Positions 27,308-36,260 of a stretch of 64,000 nt of DNA are shown here, piece by piece (the first letter of the stretch is position 1; each line of letters begins with the position of its first letter). The notes under the pieces are model-generated. The model searched no databases. It saw nothing but the letters and a program-made list of their open reading frames with translations, and was not told the origin of the DNA. The translations under genes were made by a program, and so were the position numbers. The stretch is from Eggerthella sinensis (lineage in GTDB: Bacteria; Actinomycetota; Coriobacteriia; Coriobacteriales; Eggerthellaceae), in NCBI RefSeq assembly GCF_003339815.1, contig NZ_PPTT01000015.1, forward strand, positions 1 to 64,000, given 5' to 3'.

Positions 27308-28246
27308 CTAAAACCACTTGAGTTTCTTCAACGCCAGCAGCAGCGCCGCCAGCACGACCACCGTCAAGCCGGTCACGATGGCGAACCCGTAGGGGAGTTC
27401 CGCGAGCGGGATGCCCAAAAGGTTCATGCCGAAGAACCCGCCCACGATGGTGGGCACGCACAGCACGAGCGTGATGGTGGCCACCAGCTGCATGGTGTGG
27501 TTCAGGTCGTAGTCCATGATCAGGCCGAAGTGGTCGATGGTGGAGTCGAGTATCTCCGAATAGAGGTTCGTGGTCTCGAGCGCCTGGCGGTTTTCCACCA
27601 CCACGTCGTCGAAGCGCTCGAAGTCTTCCTCGCTGTACGAGGGGGTCATGCGTCGCTGGTAGCGCTCGAACACGCCGTTGTTGGTGGCGAGCGACGTCTT
27701 CATGTACACGAGCGAGGCGTCGAGCGAGTACAGCTCCTCGAGGTCGCCGCGCGTGGGTTTCGTGGTGACCGCGTTCAGCTCGATGCGGCGGTGGTTGAGC
27801 GTTTGCAGCAGCGCGAAGTACACGGCGGAGGACGCCATGAGGATGTCGCAGGTGAAGCCCTTGATGTCGCCGGTGTCGTGCAGGCCGCGCGCCGTCATGA
27901 GCCGGGCGACGATGGGAACCTTGTACACCGAGCACACGGACACCACGTGGTCGCGTGTCTCGAAGATGGCGATGGGGATGGTCTTGTAGCTCAGGTCGCC
28001 GAGCGATTTGTCGCGGATGGGCGTGTCGACGATGAACATCGTGTACGCGGGGCCCGTCTCGATGCGCGACACCTCTTCCAGGTCGAGCGGGGCGCGCAGG
28101 TCGTCGGCGTCGATGGCGAAGCGCTCCGCGACGTCGGCCAGCTCCTCCGCCGTCGGCTCGAAGAGCGCGATCCAGCAGCCGGGTTGCTCGGTGTCGAGCT
28201 TCGTCAGCGAGCGGGACTCCTCGTCGGTGTGGAAGAATTCGATCAT
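27308..28246 (-). CDS. CorA-family divalent cation transporter
   Basis: Magnesium/cobalt channel of the CorA superfamily, 312 residues. The large N-terminal cytoplasmic domain is followed by two C-terminal helices; the selectivity signature is FFGMNLLG, with the usual GMN. A cluster of basic residues (LKKLKW) ends the protein. It is monocistronic and divergent from the WYL regulator. Confidence 0.93.
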   Translation of the reverse strand: MIEFFHTDEESRSLTKLDTEQPGCWIALFEPTAEELADVAERFAIDADDLRAPLDLEEVSRIETGPAYTMFIVDTPIRDKSLGDLSYKTIPIAIFETRDHVVSVCSVYKVPIVARLMTARGLHDTGDIKGFTCDILMASSAVYFALLQTLNHRRIELNAVTTKPTRGDLEELYSLDASLVYMKTSLATNNGVFERYQRRMTPSYSEEDFERFDDVVVENRQALETTNLYSEILDSTIDHFGLIMDYDLNHTMQLVATITLVLCVPTIVGGFFGMNLLGIPLAELPYGFAIVTGLTVVVLAALLLALKKLKWF

Positions 28247-28367
28247 GGATGCACGTCGCTTTCCGTTCGATGCCCGAGGGGCGCGGATGCCCCGGTCTTT
28301 TTCGCTGCGCTTATTCTATACTAAGAGGCTCGCAGGGCAGTTCGCTCGTATGATGCAAGGAGGGGCC

Positions 28368-29351
28368 ATGGCCGTGAATCGTCAGAAGCTCAAGCTGCTG
28401 TACCTCATGCAGATGCTCGAGGAGGAAACCGACGCCGAGCAGGGCCTCACGATGGCGCAGATCCTCGAGCGGCTGGAAGCGCTCGGCATCTCGGCCGAAC
28501 GCAAGTCCATCTACCGCGACATCGAGGCGCTGCGCGCGTTCGGCGTGGACGTGCGCACGTACCAGCGCGCGCCCGTGGAGTACGCCGTGGAGCAGCGCGC
28601 GTTCGCGTTCTCCGAGCTCGTGCTGCTGGTGGACGCCGTGCAGAGCTCCCGGTTCCTGACGCAGCGGCAAAGCGATGCGCTTGTGGAAGGCGTGCGGCAG
28701 CTGGCTTCCACGCGGCAGCGCGCGCTGCTCGACAAGCGCGTGCACGTGGAGGGCCGCATCAAGATGCAGAACGAGTCGGTGTTCTACAGCGTCGACCGCA
28801 TCCAGGAGGCGCTTGCGGCGAAGCGCAAGATATCGTTCACCTACTTCAAGTACGACGCGAAGAAGCGCAAGGTCCAGCAGCACGGCGGCGCGCGCTACGT
28901 GGAGACGCCCGTGCAGCTCGTGTACGCGGAGGGGTACTACTACCTCGTGGTGTTCAACGAGAAGCACGACGACTTCGCGAACTACCGCGTCGACCGCATG
29001 GGCGACATCGAGGTGCTTGACGAGCCGGCGCTGAAAAACGAGCGCATCGCCACGTTCGACGCGCGCACGCTGGAAAGCCGCGCGTTCGGCATGTACAGCG
29101 GCGAGGCCGTGTCGGCGACGCTGCTCGTGGACGAGGGCGCCATGGGCGCGGTCATCGACCGCTTCGGCAAGGACGTGGAGTCGATGCCGGCGGAGGAGGG
29201 CGAGGCGCGCGTGTACGCCGTGGTGATGAAGAGCCCCGTGCTGTTCGGCTGGATCGCGCAGTTCGAGGGACGCGTGCGCATCGAGAAGCCCGCCTCGCTC
29301 GTGCGCGCGTATCGCGACTATCTGGAGAACCTGCTCGCCGCCTACGAGTGA
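28368..29351 (+). CDS. WYL-domain transcriptional regulator
   Basis: 327-residue regulator with an N-terminal DeoR-like winged helix (LTMAQILERLEALGISAERK followed by SIYRDIEALR) and a WYL ligand-sensing domain in which the motif reads YYYLVVFNEKHDD. A WCX-type C-terminal part follows. AAGGAGGGG lies 6 bases before the chosen ATG; an ATG at 28350 is possible but weaker. Target genes are not evident; it is divergent from corA. Confidence 0.9.
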   Translation: MAVNRQKLKLLYLMQMLEEETDAEQGLTMAQILERLEALGISAERKSIYRDIEALRAFGVDVRTYQRAPVEYAVEQRAFAFSELVLLVDAVQSSRFLTQRQSDALVEGVRQLASTRQRALLDKRVHVEGRIKMQNESVFYSVDRIQEALAAKRKISFTYFKYDAKKRKVQQHGGARYVETPVQLVYAEGYYYLVVFNEKHDDFANYRVDRMGDIEVLDEPALKNERIATFDARTLESRAFGMYSGEAVSATLLVDEGAMGAVIDRFGKDVESMPAEEGEARVYAVVMKSPVLFGWIAQFEGRVRIEKPASLVRAYRDYLENLLAAYE

Positions 29352-29393
29352 GCGCGCGGGGCGGGGGCGTCGGCCTTGTCGCGTCGCGTCGCC

Positions 29394-29891
29394 TCAGACG
29401 GCGCGCGGCAGCGACCAGAGCGCGCGGTTGCCCAGCAGCAGCAACCCGCCGTCGTCGAGCACCGCTTCCGCTTCGACGAGCAGGTCGTTCTCGTCGGTGC
29501 TGAACACGAGGTCGGTCAGCCGGCGCCCGATGGCGTACGAGCAGGGCCGAAAGCTCTCCCAGCGAAACGTCGACCCGAACAGGGCCGTGGGCGCGCCGGT
29601 TTCGATGCCGTCGAAGCTCAGCGCGATGTGCGGCTCCCGCATGACGAACGCGGTGACGTCGCACGCCTCGAGCCGAAGGATGAGGGGCGCCCCTGCCAGG
29701 TAGTCCCGCGTGCTCTCGTCCCACAGCGTGAGCACGTCGGCCACGTACGCCCCGACGACGGAGCGCGCGTGGCGCTTGTTCTCCTCGGTGAGCCCGCGCG
29801 CGTCGTCGAACCATCGCTGGTACACGTGCGCGAACACGGTGGCGGCGTCGAGCGGGCGCCGCAACGCGGCGGGGCGGGGTGAGGGCTGCAT
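29394..29891 (-). CDS. hypothetical protein
   Basis: 165-residue protein, not recognised. It contains a helical first half (TVFAHVYQRWFDDARGL) and a beta-rich second half; no signal, membrane helix or metal motif. I use the ATG at 29891 because AGGAG lies 6 bases upstream; the ATG at 29897 would abut the ribosome site. It converges with the WYL gene. Confidence 0.55.
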   Translation of the reverse strand: MQPSPRPAALRRPLDAATVFAHVYQRWFDDARGLTEENKRHARSVVGAYVADVLTLWDESTRDYLAGAPLILRLEACDVTAFVMREPHIALSFDGIETGAPTALFGSTFRWESFRPCSYAIGRRLTDLVFSTDENDLLVEAEAVLDDGGLLLLGNRALWSLPRAV

Positions 29892-30105
29892 GGGCATCTC
29901 CTAGCGTGGTGGGCGGTGACGTCTCGCATCATAGTGGGTAACGGCTTGGCCGCCTGTCCTTCAATCGGGACATGCCGCCGTCTTTGGTCTACGGTTGCTG
30001 CTCGTTTTTCCTGCGGGCGTTGCTTGTTGACCGCCGCGAGACGATCCGTTGCGCTAGAATGGCGCTCGGGGAATACGTTGGGAAGCCTGCGGGCTTCGCC
30101 TGGGA

Positions 30106-31959
30106 ATGGATGGAGAACCATTGGCCAAGCTATCGATAGCGCCGCGGTCGCGCGATGACGCGCGAATCGACGCGCGTTTGGACCAGTTCGCGCGTCGCGT
30201 CGAAGCGACGCCGCCGGGCATGTGCCCGCTGGCCGTGCAGCTGAGCATGCTGCGCACGAGCGGTGCGCAGACCTGCGGAAAATGCGTGCCGTGTCGCGAC
30301 GGCATCCCTCAGATGGCCGCGCTGCTCGAGCGCATCGTGGCCTGCGACGCCGACGAGGCCGTGCTCGAGCAGCTGCGCCTGCTCGCCGAGATGGTGCGCG
30401 ACACGTCCGACTGCGCCATCGGCTACGAGGCGGCGAACGGCGTGCTCGACGGCCTCGAGGCGTATGCCGACGAGTACGCGAGCCACCTGGAAGCGCGCAC
30501 ATGCCAGGCGGGCATCGGGCAGACGGTGCCGTGCGAGACGCGGTGCCCTGCCCACGTGGACGTGCCGGCCTACATCGCGCTCACGGCGGCGGGCGACTAC
30601 GCCGGGGCCGTGAACATGGTGCGCAAGGACAACCCGTTCCCCACGGCCTGCGCGTTCGTGTGCGAGCATCCCTGCGAGGAACGGTGCCGCCGCACGCTCA
30701 TCGACGCGCCGCTCAACATCCGCGGCATCAAGAAGTTCGCCGTCGACCAGATGCCGGCCGATCAGGTGGCCCCGCCCGTGCACAGCGTTGACACCGCGCG
30801 CACCGTGGCCGTCATCGGCGGCGGGCCGAGCGGGCTCACCTGCGCCTACTTCGCCGCCCTCATGGGGCACCGTGTGACGGTGTTCGAGGAGCGCGCGCAG
30901 CTGGGCGGCATGCTGCGCTACGGCATTCCCGCGTACCGTTTCCCGCGCGAGCGCCTCGACGAGGACATCCGCGGCATCCTGAACGCCGGCACCATCACGG
31001 CGCGCTGCGGCGAGCCCGTTGGCGCGCACGAGATGGCCGAGATCGCCGACACGTACCACGCCGTGTACGTGGCCGTGGGCGCGCAGACGGGCAAGACGCT
31101 GCGCATCGAGGGCGCGGACGCCGAGGGCGTCATGTCGGCGGTCGACCTGCTCGGCGCCATCGGCGACGGCGCGTACCCCGACTTCACGGGCAAGCGCGTG
31201 GTCGTGGTGGGCGGCGGCAACGTGGCCATGGACTGCGCGCGCACGTCGGTGCGCGCGGGCGCCGACGAGGTGTCGGTGGTGTACCGTCGCCGCAAGGACG
31301 ACATGACGGCGCTCGCGGCCGAGGTGGAAAGCGCCATCGCCGAGGGCGTGGAGATGATCGTGCTCGAGGCGCCGGAGCGCATCGAGGTCGACGAGCGCGG
31401 CCATTGCACGGCGCTCGTCACCCGTCCGCAGATGATCGGCCCCGTGCGCGGCGGCCGTCCGGCGCCGGTGGCGGCCGACAAGCCCGAGCGCCGCATCGAG
31501 GCCGACCTCATCCTCATCGCCGTGGGCCAGAACGTCGTGTCCGGCCCGTTCGAGGAGTTCGGCATGCGCACCACCTGGGGCTGTTTCAACGCCGACGAGC
31601 ATCTGACGGCCGAAGGCTTCGACAACGTGTTCGTGGGCGGCGACTGCCAGACCGGCCCCTCGACGGTCATCCGCGCCATCGGGGCGGGCAAGGTGGCGGC
31701 GCGCAATATCGACGAGTTCCTGGGCTACCATCACAAGCTGCCCTGCGATATCGCGGTGCCCGCGCCGTTGCCGAACGACCGCACGCCGAAGGGGCGCGTG
31801 GAGATCGTTGAGCGGCCCGCGCGCGAGCGCAGGAACGACTACGGAAGCGTAGAAACATCGATGAGCCGCGAAGAGGTCGTGCAGGAGTGCGGGCGCTGCC
31901 TGCGCTGCGACCACTTCGGCTGCGGCGTGTTGGAAGGGGGCAGGCACCAGTATGCCTAG
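30106..31959 (+). CDS. formate dehydrogenase-associated NAD(P)-flavin oxidoreductase (NuoF-fragment/GltD fusion)
   Basis: 617-residue redox protein. Residues about 35-140 resemble the C-terminal [4Fe-4S] domain of NuoF (CGKCVPCRDGIPQM). A GltD/NfnB-like module follows: the cysteine-rich CETRCPAHVDVPAY and CEHPCEERCRR segments, an FAD fingerprint (VIGGGPSGLTCAYFA) and an NAD(P) fingerprint (VVVGGGNVAMDCAR). The C-terminus adds CGRCLRCDHFGC. It overlaps the formate dehydrogenase gene by 8 bases, so it is very likely the NAD(P)H-linking subunit. Start is uncertain: an in-frame TTG at 30121 has a better ribosome site (GGAG, 6 bases) than this ATG. Confidence 0.85.
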   Translation: MDGEPLAKLSIAPRSRDDARIDARLDQFARRVEATPPGMCPLAVQLSMLRTSGAQTCGKCVPCRDGIPQMAALLERIVACDADEAVLEQLRLLAEMVRDTSDCAIGYEAANGVLDGLEAYADEYASHLEARTCQAGIGQTVPCETRCPAHVDVPAYIALTAAGDYAGAVNMVRKDNPFPTACAFVCEHPCEERCRRTLIDAPLNIRGIKKFAVDQMPADQVAPPVHSVDTARTVAVIGGGPSGLTCAYFAALMGHRVTVFEERAQLGGMLRYGIPAYRFPRERLDEDIRGILNAGTITARCGEPVGAHEMAEIADTYHAVYVAVGAQTGKTLRIEGADAEGVMSAVDLLGAIGDGAYPDFTGKRVVVVGGGNVAMDCARTSVRAGADEVSVVYRRRKDDMTALAAEVESAIAEGVEMIVLEAPERIEVDERGHCTALVTRPQMIGPVRGGRPAPVAADKPERRIEADLILIAVGQNVVSGPFEEFGMRTTWGCFNADEHLTAEGFDNVFVGGDCQTGPSTVIRAIGAGKVAARNIDEFLGYHHKLPCDIAVPAPLPNDRTPKGRVEIVERPARERRNDYGSVETSMSREEVVQECGRCLRCDHFGCGVLEGGRHQYA

Positions 31960-34672
31960 CATCGCGATTGACGGCGTCGTCCTCGACGTAGCCGAGGGCA
32001 CCACCATCGTGGAGGCCGCGCGCGCGGCCGGTATCCGCATTCCCACGCTGTGCTACCTGAAGGAGCGCAGCGCCATCGCCTCGTGCCGCGTGTGCGTGGT
32101 GGACGTGGAAGGCCTCGACCACCCCGTGCCCGCGTGCGCGACGCCCGTGCAGGACGGCATGGCGGTCACGACGAGCTCGCCGCGTCTGGACGCGTACCGC
32201 AGGGTCGCGCTCGAGCTTATCGTGGCCGATCACGGCCTCGATTCGACGAACTACTGCTTCTCGTGCAACAGATGCGGCGCCTGCGAGCTGCAGGATCTCT
32301 GCCGTGAATACGGCGTGCTCGAGACGCCCTACGAGGCGGCGCAGAAGCGCGAGCCCGTGCGCGACGCCAACCCGTTCCTCAGCTACGACCCCAACCTGTG
32401 CATCCGCTGCCAGCGCTGCGTGGGCGCATGCAACGACGCCGCGGGCAACCATACGCTGCGTACCGGCAAGCGCGGCGTGCGCACGCTCATCGACGCGCCG
32501 TTCGGCGACGATTGGCGCGCCACCGACTGCGAGAGCTGCGGCACCTGCGCGCAAGCGTGCCCGACCGGCGCGCTCACCGAGAAGCGCCGCGCGACGTACC
32601 GTTCGTGGGAGACCGAGCGCGTGCGCACGACGTGCCCCCACTGCGGCGTGGGCTGCCAGCTCGACCTCGTGGTGAAGGACGGCCGCATCGTGGACGCCGA
32701 GGGCGCCGACGGCCCCTCGAACAAGGGGCTTTTGTGCGTGAAGGGGCGCTCGGCCAGCTTCGACTTCGTCGACGCGCCCGACCGCCTGACCACGCCGCTC
32801 GTGCGGAATCCGGAGAGCGGCGAATTCGAGCCTGCCACCTGGGACGAAGCGCTCGACCTCGTGGCGCGCCGCTTTGCTGAGCTGCGCGACGAGCACGGCG
32901 GCGAGGCGTTGGCCGCCTTCGCCTGCTCGCGCTCCACGAACGAGGACATCTATCTGTTCCAGAAGATGGCCCGAACGGCGCTCCAAACGAACAACGTGGA
33001 CTGTTGCGCGCGTGTTTGACACGCCCCCACGGTCGCCGGTCTGGCGACCATGCTTGGTTCCGGTGCGATGACGAACTCCATCGAGGACGTCACGCGCCAG
33101 GCGGACGTCATCATGCTCGTGGGCTCGAACCCCGAGGAGGCGCACCCCGTCATCGGCATGCAGCTGCGCGCCGCGGTCGAACGCGGTTGCCGGCTCATCG
33201 TGGTCGACCCGCGCGACATCGGGTTGGCGGCGCAGGCCGACATCCATTTGAAGCTACGGCCGGGCACGAACGTCGCGTTCGCGAACGGCATCGTGAACTA
33301 CCTTATCCAGCACGAGCTGTACGACGAGAAGTTCGTGCACGAGCGTACCGAAGGCTTCGAGATACTCGCGGCCACGGTGCGCGACTGCACGCCCTCGTGG
33401 GTGGAGGACGTGTGCGGCATCGACCAGCGCGACCTCGTGGCTGCGGCGAAGATGTACGCGTCGGCCGATGCGGCCGCCATCGTGTACTGCCTCGGCGTGA
33501 CCGAGCATTCCACCGGCACCGACGGCGTCATGGCGCTGTCGAATATCGCGATGATCGCCGGCAACCTGGGCAAACCCGGCGGCGGCGTCAATCCGCTGCG
33601 CGGTCAGAACAACGTGCAGGGCGCCTGCGACATGGGCGCCGGTCCCGACGACCTGCCCGGCTATCAGAAGGTGGCCGACCCCGAGGTGGTGCGCCGCTTC
33701 GAGAAGGCCTGGAGCGCCACGCTGCCGCGGACGCGCGGCGTGAAGGCCACCGAGTGCTTCCCGGCCATGATCGAGGGCGGCATCAAGGGGCTCTTCCTGT
33801 TCGGCGAGGACCCGGTGCGCACCGACCCCGACACGGCTCACGTGATCCGCGCGCTCGAGGCGCTCGAGTTCTTCGTGGTGGACGACCTGTTCATGACCGA
33901 GACGGCGAAGTACGCCGACGTCATCCTGCCCGGGCGCAGCTACGCCGAGAAGGAGGGCACGTTCACGAACACCGAGCGTCGCGTGCAGCGCGTGCGCAAG
34001 GCGGTGGACGGACCTGCGGGAGCGCGTCTTGACACCGAGATATTCACCGAAGTCATGAACCGCATGGGCTACCCGCAGCCGCCGTTGACCGCGGCCGAGG
34101 TCATGGACGAGATCGCGGCCGTCACGCCCACGTACGGCGGTATGAGCCATGCGCGCCTCGACGGCGCCGCGGCGGCGGGCCGCGGCCTGCAGTGGCCGTG
34201 CCCGAGCCCGGAGCATCCCGGCACGCCCATCCTGCACATGGGCGAGTTCGCCCAGGGCCTCGGCGCGTTCTCGACGCCCGACTACCAGCCGTCGGCCGAG
34301 CTGCCCGACGAGCAGTACCCGCTCGTACTCATGACGGGCCGCGTGCTCTACCAGTACAACGCGCGCGCCATGACGGGGCGGACGGAGGAGCTCGACGAGA
34401 TGGCCGGCCAGTCGTTCATCGAGCTCAATGCCGGCGACGCGGCCGCGCTCGGCATCTCCGACGGCGACCGCGTGCGCGTCGCGTCGCGTCGCGGCGTCAT
34501 CGAGTCGACGGCCCGCGTGTCAGGCAAGACGAACCCCGGCGAGACCTGGATGCCGTTCCACTTCCAAGACGGCAACAGCAACTGGCTCACCAACGCAGCG
34601 TTGGACCGCGTCTCAAAAGCCCCCGAGTACAAAGTGTGCGCCGTAAGGGTGGAGAAGGCCGAGGAAGCGTAG
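31952..34672 (+). CDS. fdhF: selenocysteine formate dehydrogenase, alpha subunit
   Basis: Molybdenum/tungsten bis-MGD formate dehydrogenase read through an in-frame TGA (33017-33019) as selenocysteine, giving 906 residues with Sec at 356. The sequence before and after it (NVDCCARV-Sec-HAPTVAGL) matches the catalytic site of E. coli FdhF. The N-terminal NuoG-like part has a [2Fe-2S] domain (CYLKER, SCRVCVV), a His-Cys3 site and two ferredoxin clusters (CIRCQRCVGAC, CESCGTCAQACPTGAL). The catalytic domain begins with CPHCGVGCQLDL. It oxidises formate to CO2 or the reverse, passing electrons to the preceding NAD(P)-linked subunit. Ordinary gene callers will split it at the TGA. Confidence 0.95.
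33017..33049 (+). promoter_or_regulatory. Sec UGA codon and bacterial SECIS element
   Basis: After the TGA come 11 bases, then a perfect 7-bp stem GGTCGCC/GGCGACC enclosing the loop GGTCT. The spacing and the GGTCT apical loop are those of the SelB-binding SECIS in E. coli fdhF. Confidence 0.93.
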
Positions 34673-34681
34673 GAGCCGTCG

Positions 34682-35035
34682 ATGATCGAAATGGACGAAG
34701 CGTTCTTCGATCGAGTGTACGATCAGGTGCGCGCCGTGCCGTCGGGTACGGTGTGCACCTATGGCACCATCGCGCGACTTGCCGGCTATGAAGGCGCGTC
34801 GCGCGAAGTGGGCGTGGCTATGAGCAGGGTGCAGAGCGCGTGGAACCTGCCGTGCCATCGCATCGTCAACGCCAAAGGCACGTTGGCTCCCTCGTATGCG
34901 TTCGGCGGCAAAGATCGACAGCGCCACGTGCTCGAAGACGAAGGCGTGACGTTTATCGACGACGACACCATCGACATGGACAAGCACGTCTGGCCCCTCA
35001 GCGAGCGTCCCCGTCAGATGAGCTTGTTCGACTGA
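34682..35035 (+). CDS. MGMT/ATL-family DNA alkyl-repair protein
   Basis: 117-residue protein equal to the DNA-binding C-terminal domain of O6-alkylguanine-DNA alkyltransferase. It keeps the active-site motif LPCHRIVNAKG, including the cysteine, so it may be an active alkyltransferase rather than an ATL protein, in which Cys is replaced. The N-terminal domain of Ada/Ogt is absent. GGAG lies 7 bases before the ATG. It follows fdhF by 9 bases and may ride on that transcript. Confidence 0.85.
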   Translation: MIEMDEAFFDRVYDQVRAVPSGTVCTYGTIARLAGYEGASREVGVAMSRVQSAWNLPCHRIVNAKGTLAPSYAFGGKDRQRHVLEDEGVTFIDDDTIDMDKHVWPLSERPRQMSLFD

Positions 35036-35182
35036 TCGCTGCGCGCGTCGCATCTCCCAGATTTCCAAAACGTTTCAATGCGATGGGGCTTTCTTGGAGT
35101 TGATCGGCGTGCGTTGACGGGGCGGGTGATATTCGTGGATGATCGTTGCGACACGTACGGACGCATCGGTGAGGAGCAGCAC

Positions 35183-36172
35183 ATGACGAAAACGCGCATC
35201 GGCATACTGGGATACGGCAACCTTGGCAGGGGCGTTGAGCTGGCCTGCCGTCAGAACGACGATTTGGAGCTGACGGCGCTGTTCACGCGCCGCGACCCGG
35301 CGCAGCTGAAGCCGCTGACCGAGGGCGTTGCCGTGTACGCGGCCGACGACCTCGCCGCGCATGCGGGCGATATCGACGTGCTCATCCTGTGCGGCGGCAG
35401 CGCAAACGACCTGCCCGAGCAGACGCCGGCGTACGCGGGCCTGTTCAACGTGGTGGACTCGTTCGACACGCACGCGAACATCCCCGCGCACTTCGCCAAC
35501 GTCGATGCCGCCGCACAGGCGGGCGGCAAGGTGGCCGTCATCTCGGCCGGTTGGGACCCGGGCATGTTCTCGCTCGCGCGCCTGTACGCGTCGAGCGTGC
35601 TGCCCGAGGGACGCGACTACACGTTCTGGGGCCGCGGCGTCTCGCAGGGCCACAGCGACGCCATCCGCCGCATCGACGGTGTGGCCGACGCCCGTCAGTA
35701 CACCGTGCCCGTCCCCGCGGCGCTCGAGGCCGTGCGCAACGGCGAGAACCCCGAGCTCACCACGCGCCAGAAGCACACGCGCGAGTGCTTTGTCGTGGCG
35801 AAAGAGGGCGCCGACCAGGCTGCCATTGAAAAGGCCATCGTGGAGATGCCGAACTACTTCGCCGACTACGACACCACGGTGACGTTCATCTCGCAGGAGG
35901 AGCTCGACCGCGACCATGCCGGCATTCCGCACGGCGGCTCGGTCATCCGCTCGGGCGCGACCGGCGAGAACGGCGAGCACACCCACGTGATCGAGTACTC
36001 GCTCAAGCTCGACTCGAACCCCGAGTTCACCGGTAGCGTGCTGGTGGCGTGCGCCCGCGCCGCGCATCGCCTGAGCCAGGAAGGCGCCGTCGGCTGCAAG
36101 ACGCTGTTCGACATCCCGCCGGCGTACCTGTCCGCCGAAAGCGACGAAGACCTGCGCGCCCACCTGCTGTAA
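35183..36172 (+). CDS. ddh: meso-diaminopimelate D-dehydrogenase
   Basis: NADPH enzyme that makes meso-diaminopimelate in one step from tetrahydrodipicolinate, for lysine and peptidoglycan; 329 residues. It has the Rossmann motif GILGYGNLGRGVE and the family segments VVDSFDTHANIP, SAGWDPGMFSLARLY and WGRGVSQGHSDAIRRI. ATG 35183 is preceded by GAGGAG. It is followed by a terminator and stands alone. Confidence 0.94.
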   Translation: MTKTRIGILGYGNLGRGVELACRQNDDLELTALFTRRDPAQLKPLTEGVAVYAADDLAAHAGDIDVLILCGGSANDLPEQTPAYAGLFNVVDSFDTHANIPAHFANVDAAAQAGGKVAVISAGWDPGMFSLARLYASSVLPEGRDYTFWGRGVSQGHSDAIRRIDGVADARQYTVPVPAALEAVRNGENPELTTRQKHTRECFVVAKEGADQAAIEKAIVEMPNYFADYDTTVTFISQEELDRDHAGIPHGGSVIRSGATGENGEHTHVIEYSLKLDSNPEFTGSVLVACARAAHRLSQEGAVGCKTLFDIPPAYLSAESDEDLRAHLL

Positions 36173-36215
36173 GCGTTCCGCGCTAGCATCGAGCGCGCTC
36201 CCCGCGCGCCCCCCC

Positions 36216-36253
36216 CGACCCTGCGCCCGCCACCCCCGGCGGCCGCAGGGTCG
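36216..36253 (+). terminator. terminator hairpin after ddh
   Basis: Stem CGACCCTGCG/CGCAGGGTCG with a C-rich loop of about 18 bases, then CTTTGTG. It lies between convergent ddh and the amidohydrolase gene and may serve both. Confidence 0.6.
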
Positions 36254-36260
36254 CTTTGTG

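Noticed and set aside
31952-33019. A formate dehydrogenase truncated at TGA 33019 (pseudogene or frameshift)
   Set aside because: The frame continues unchanged, the TGA falls exactly at the catalytic Sec site of FdhF and is followed by a correct SECIS hairpin, so it is a selenocysteine codon.
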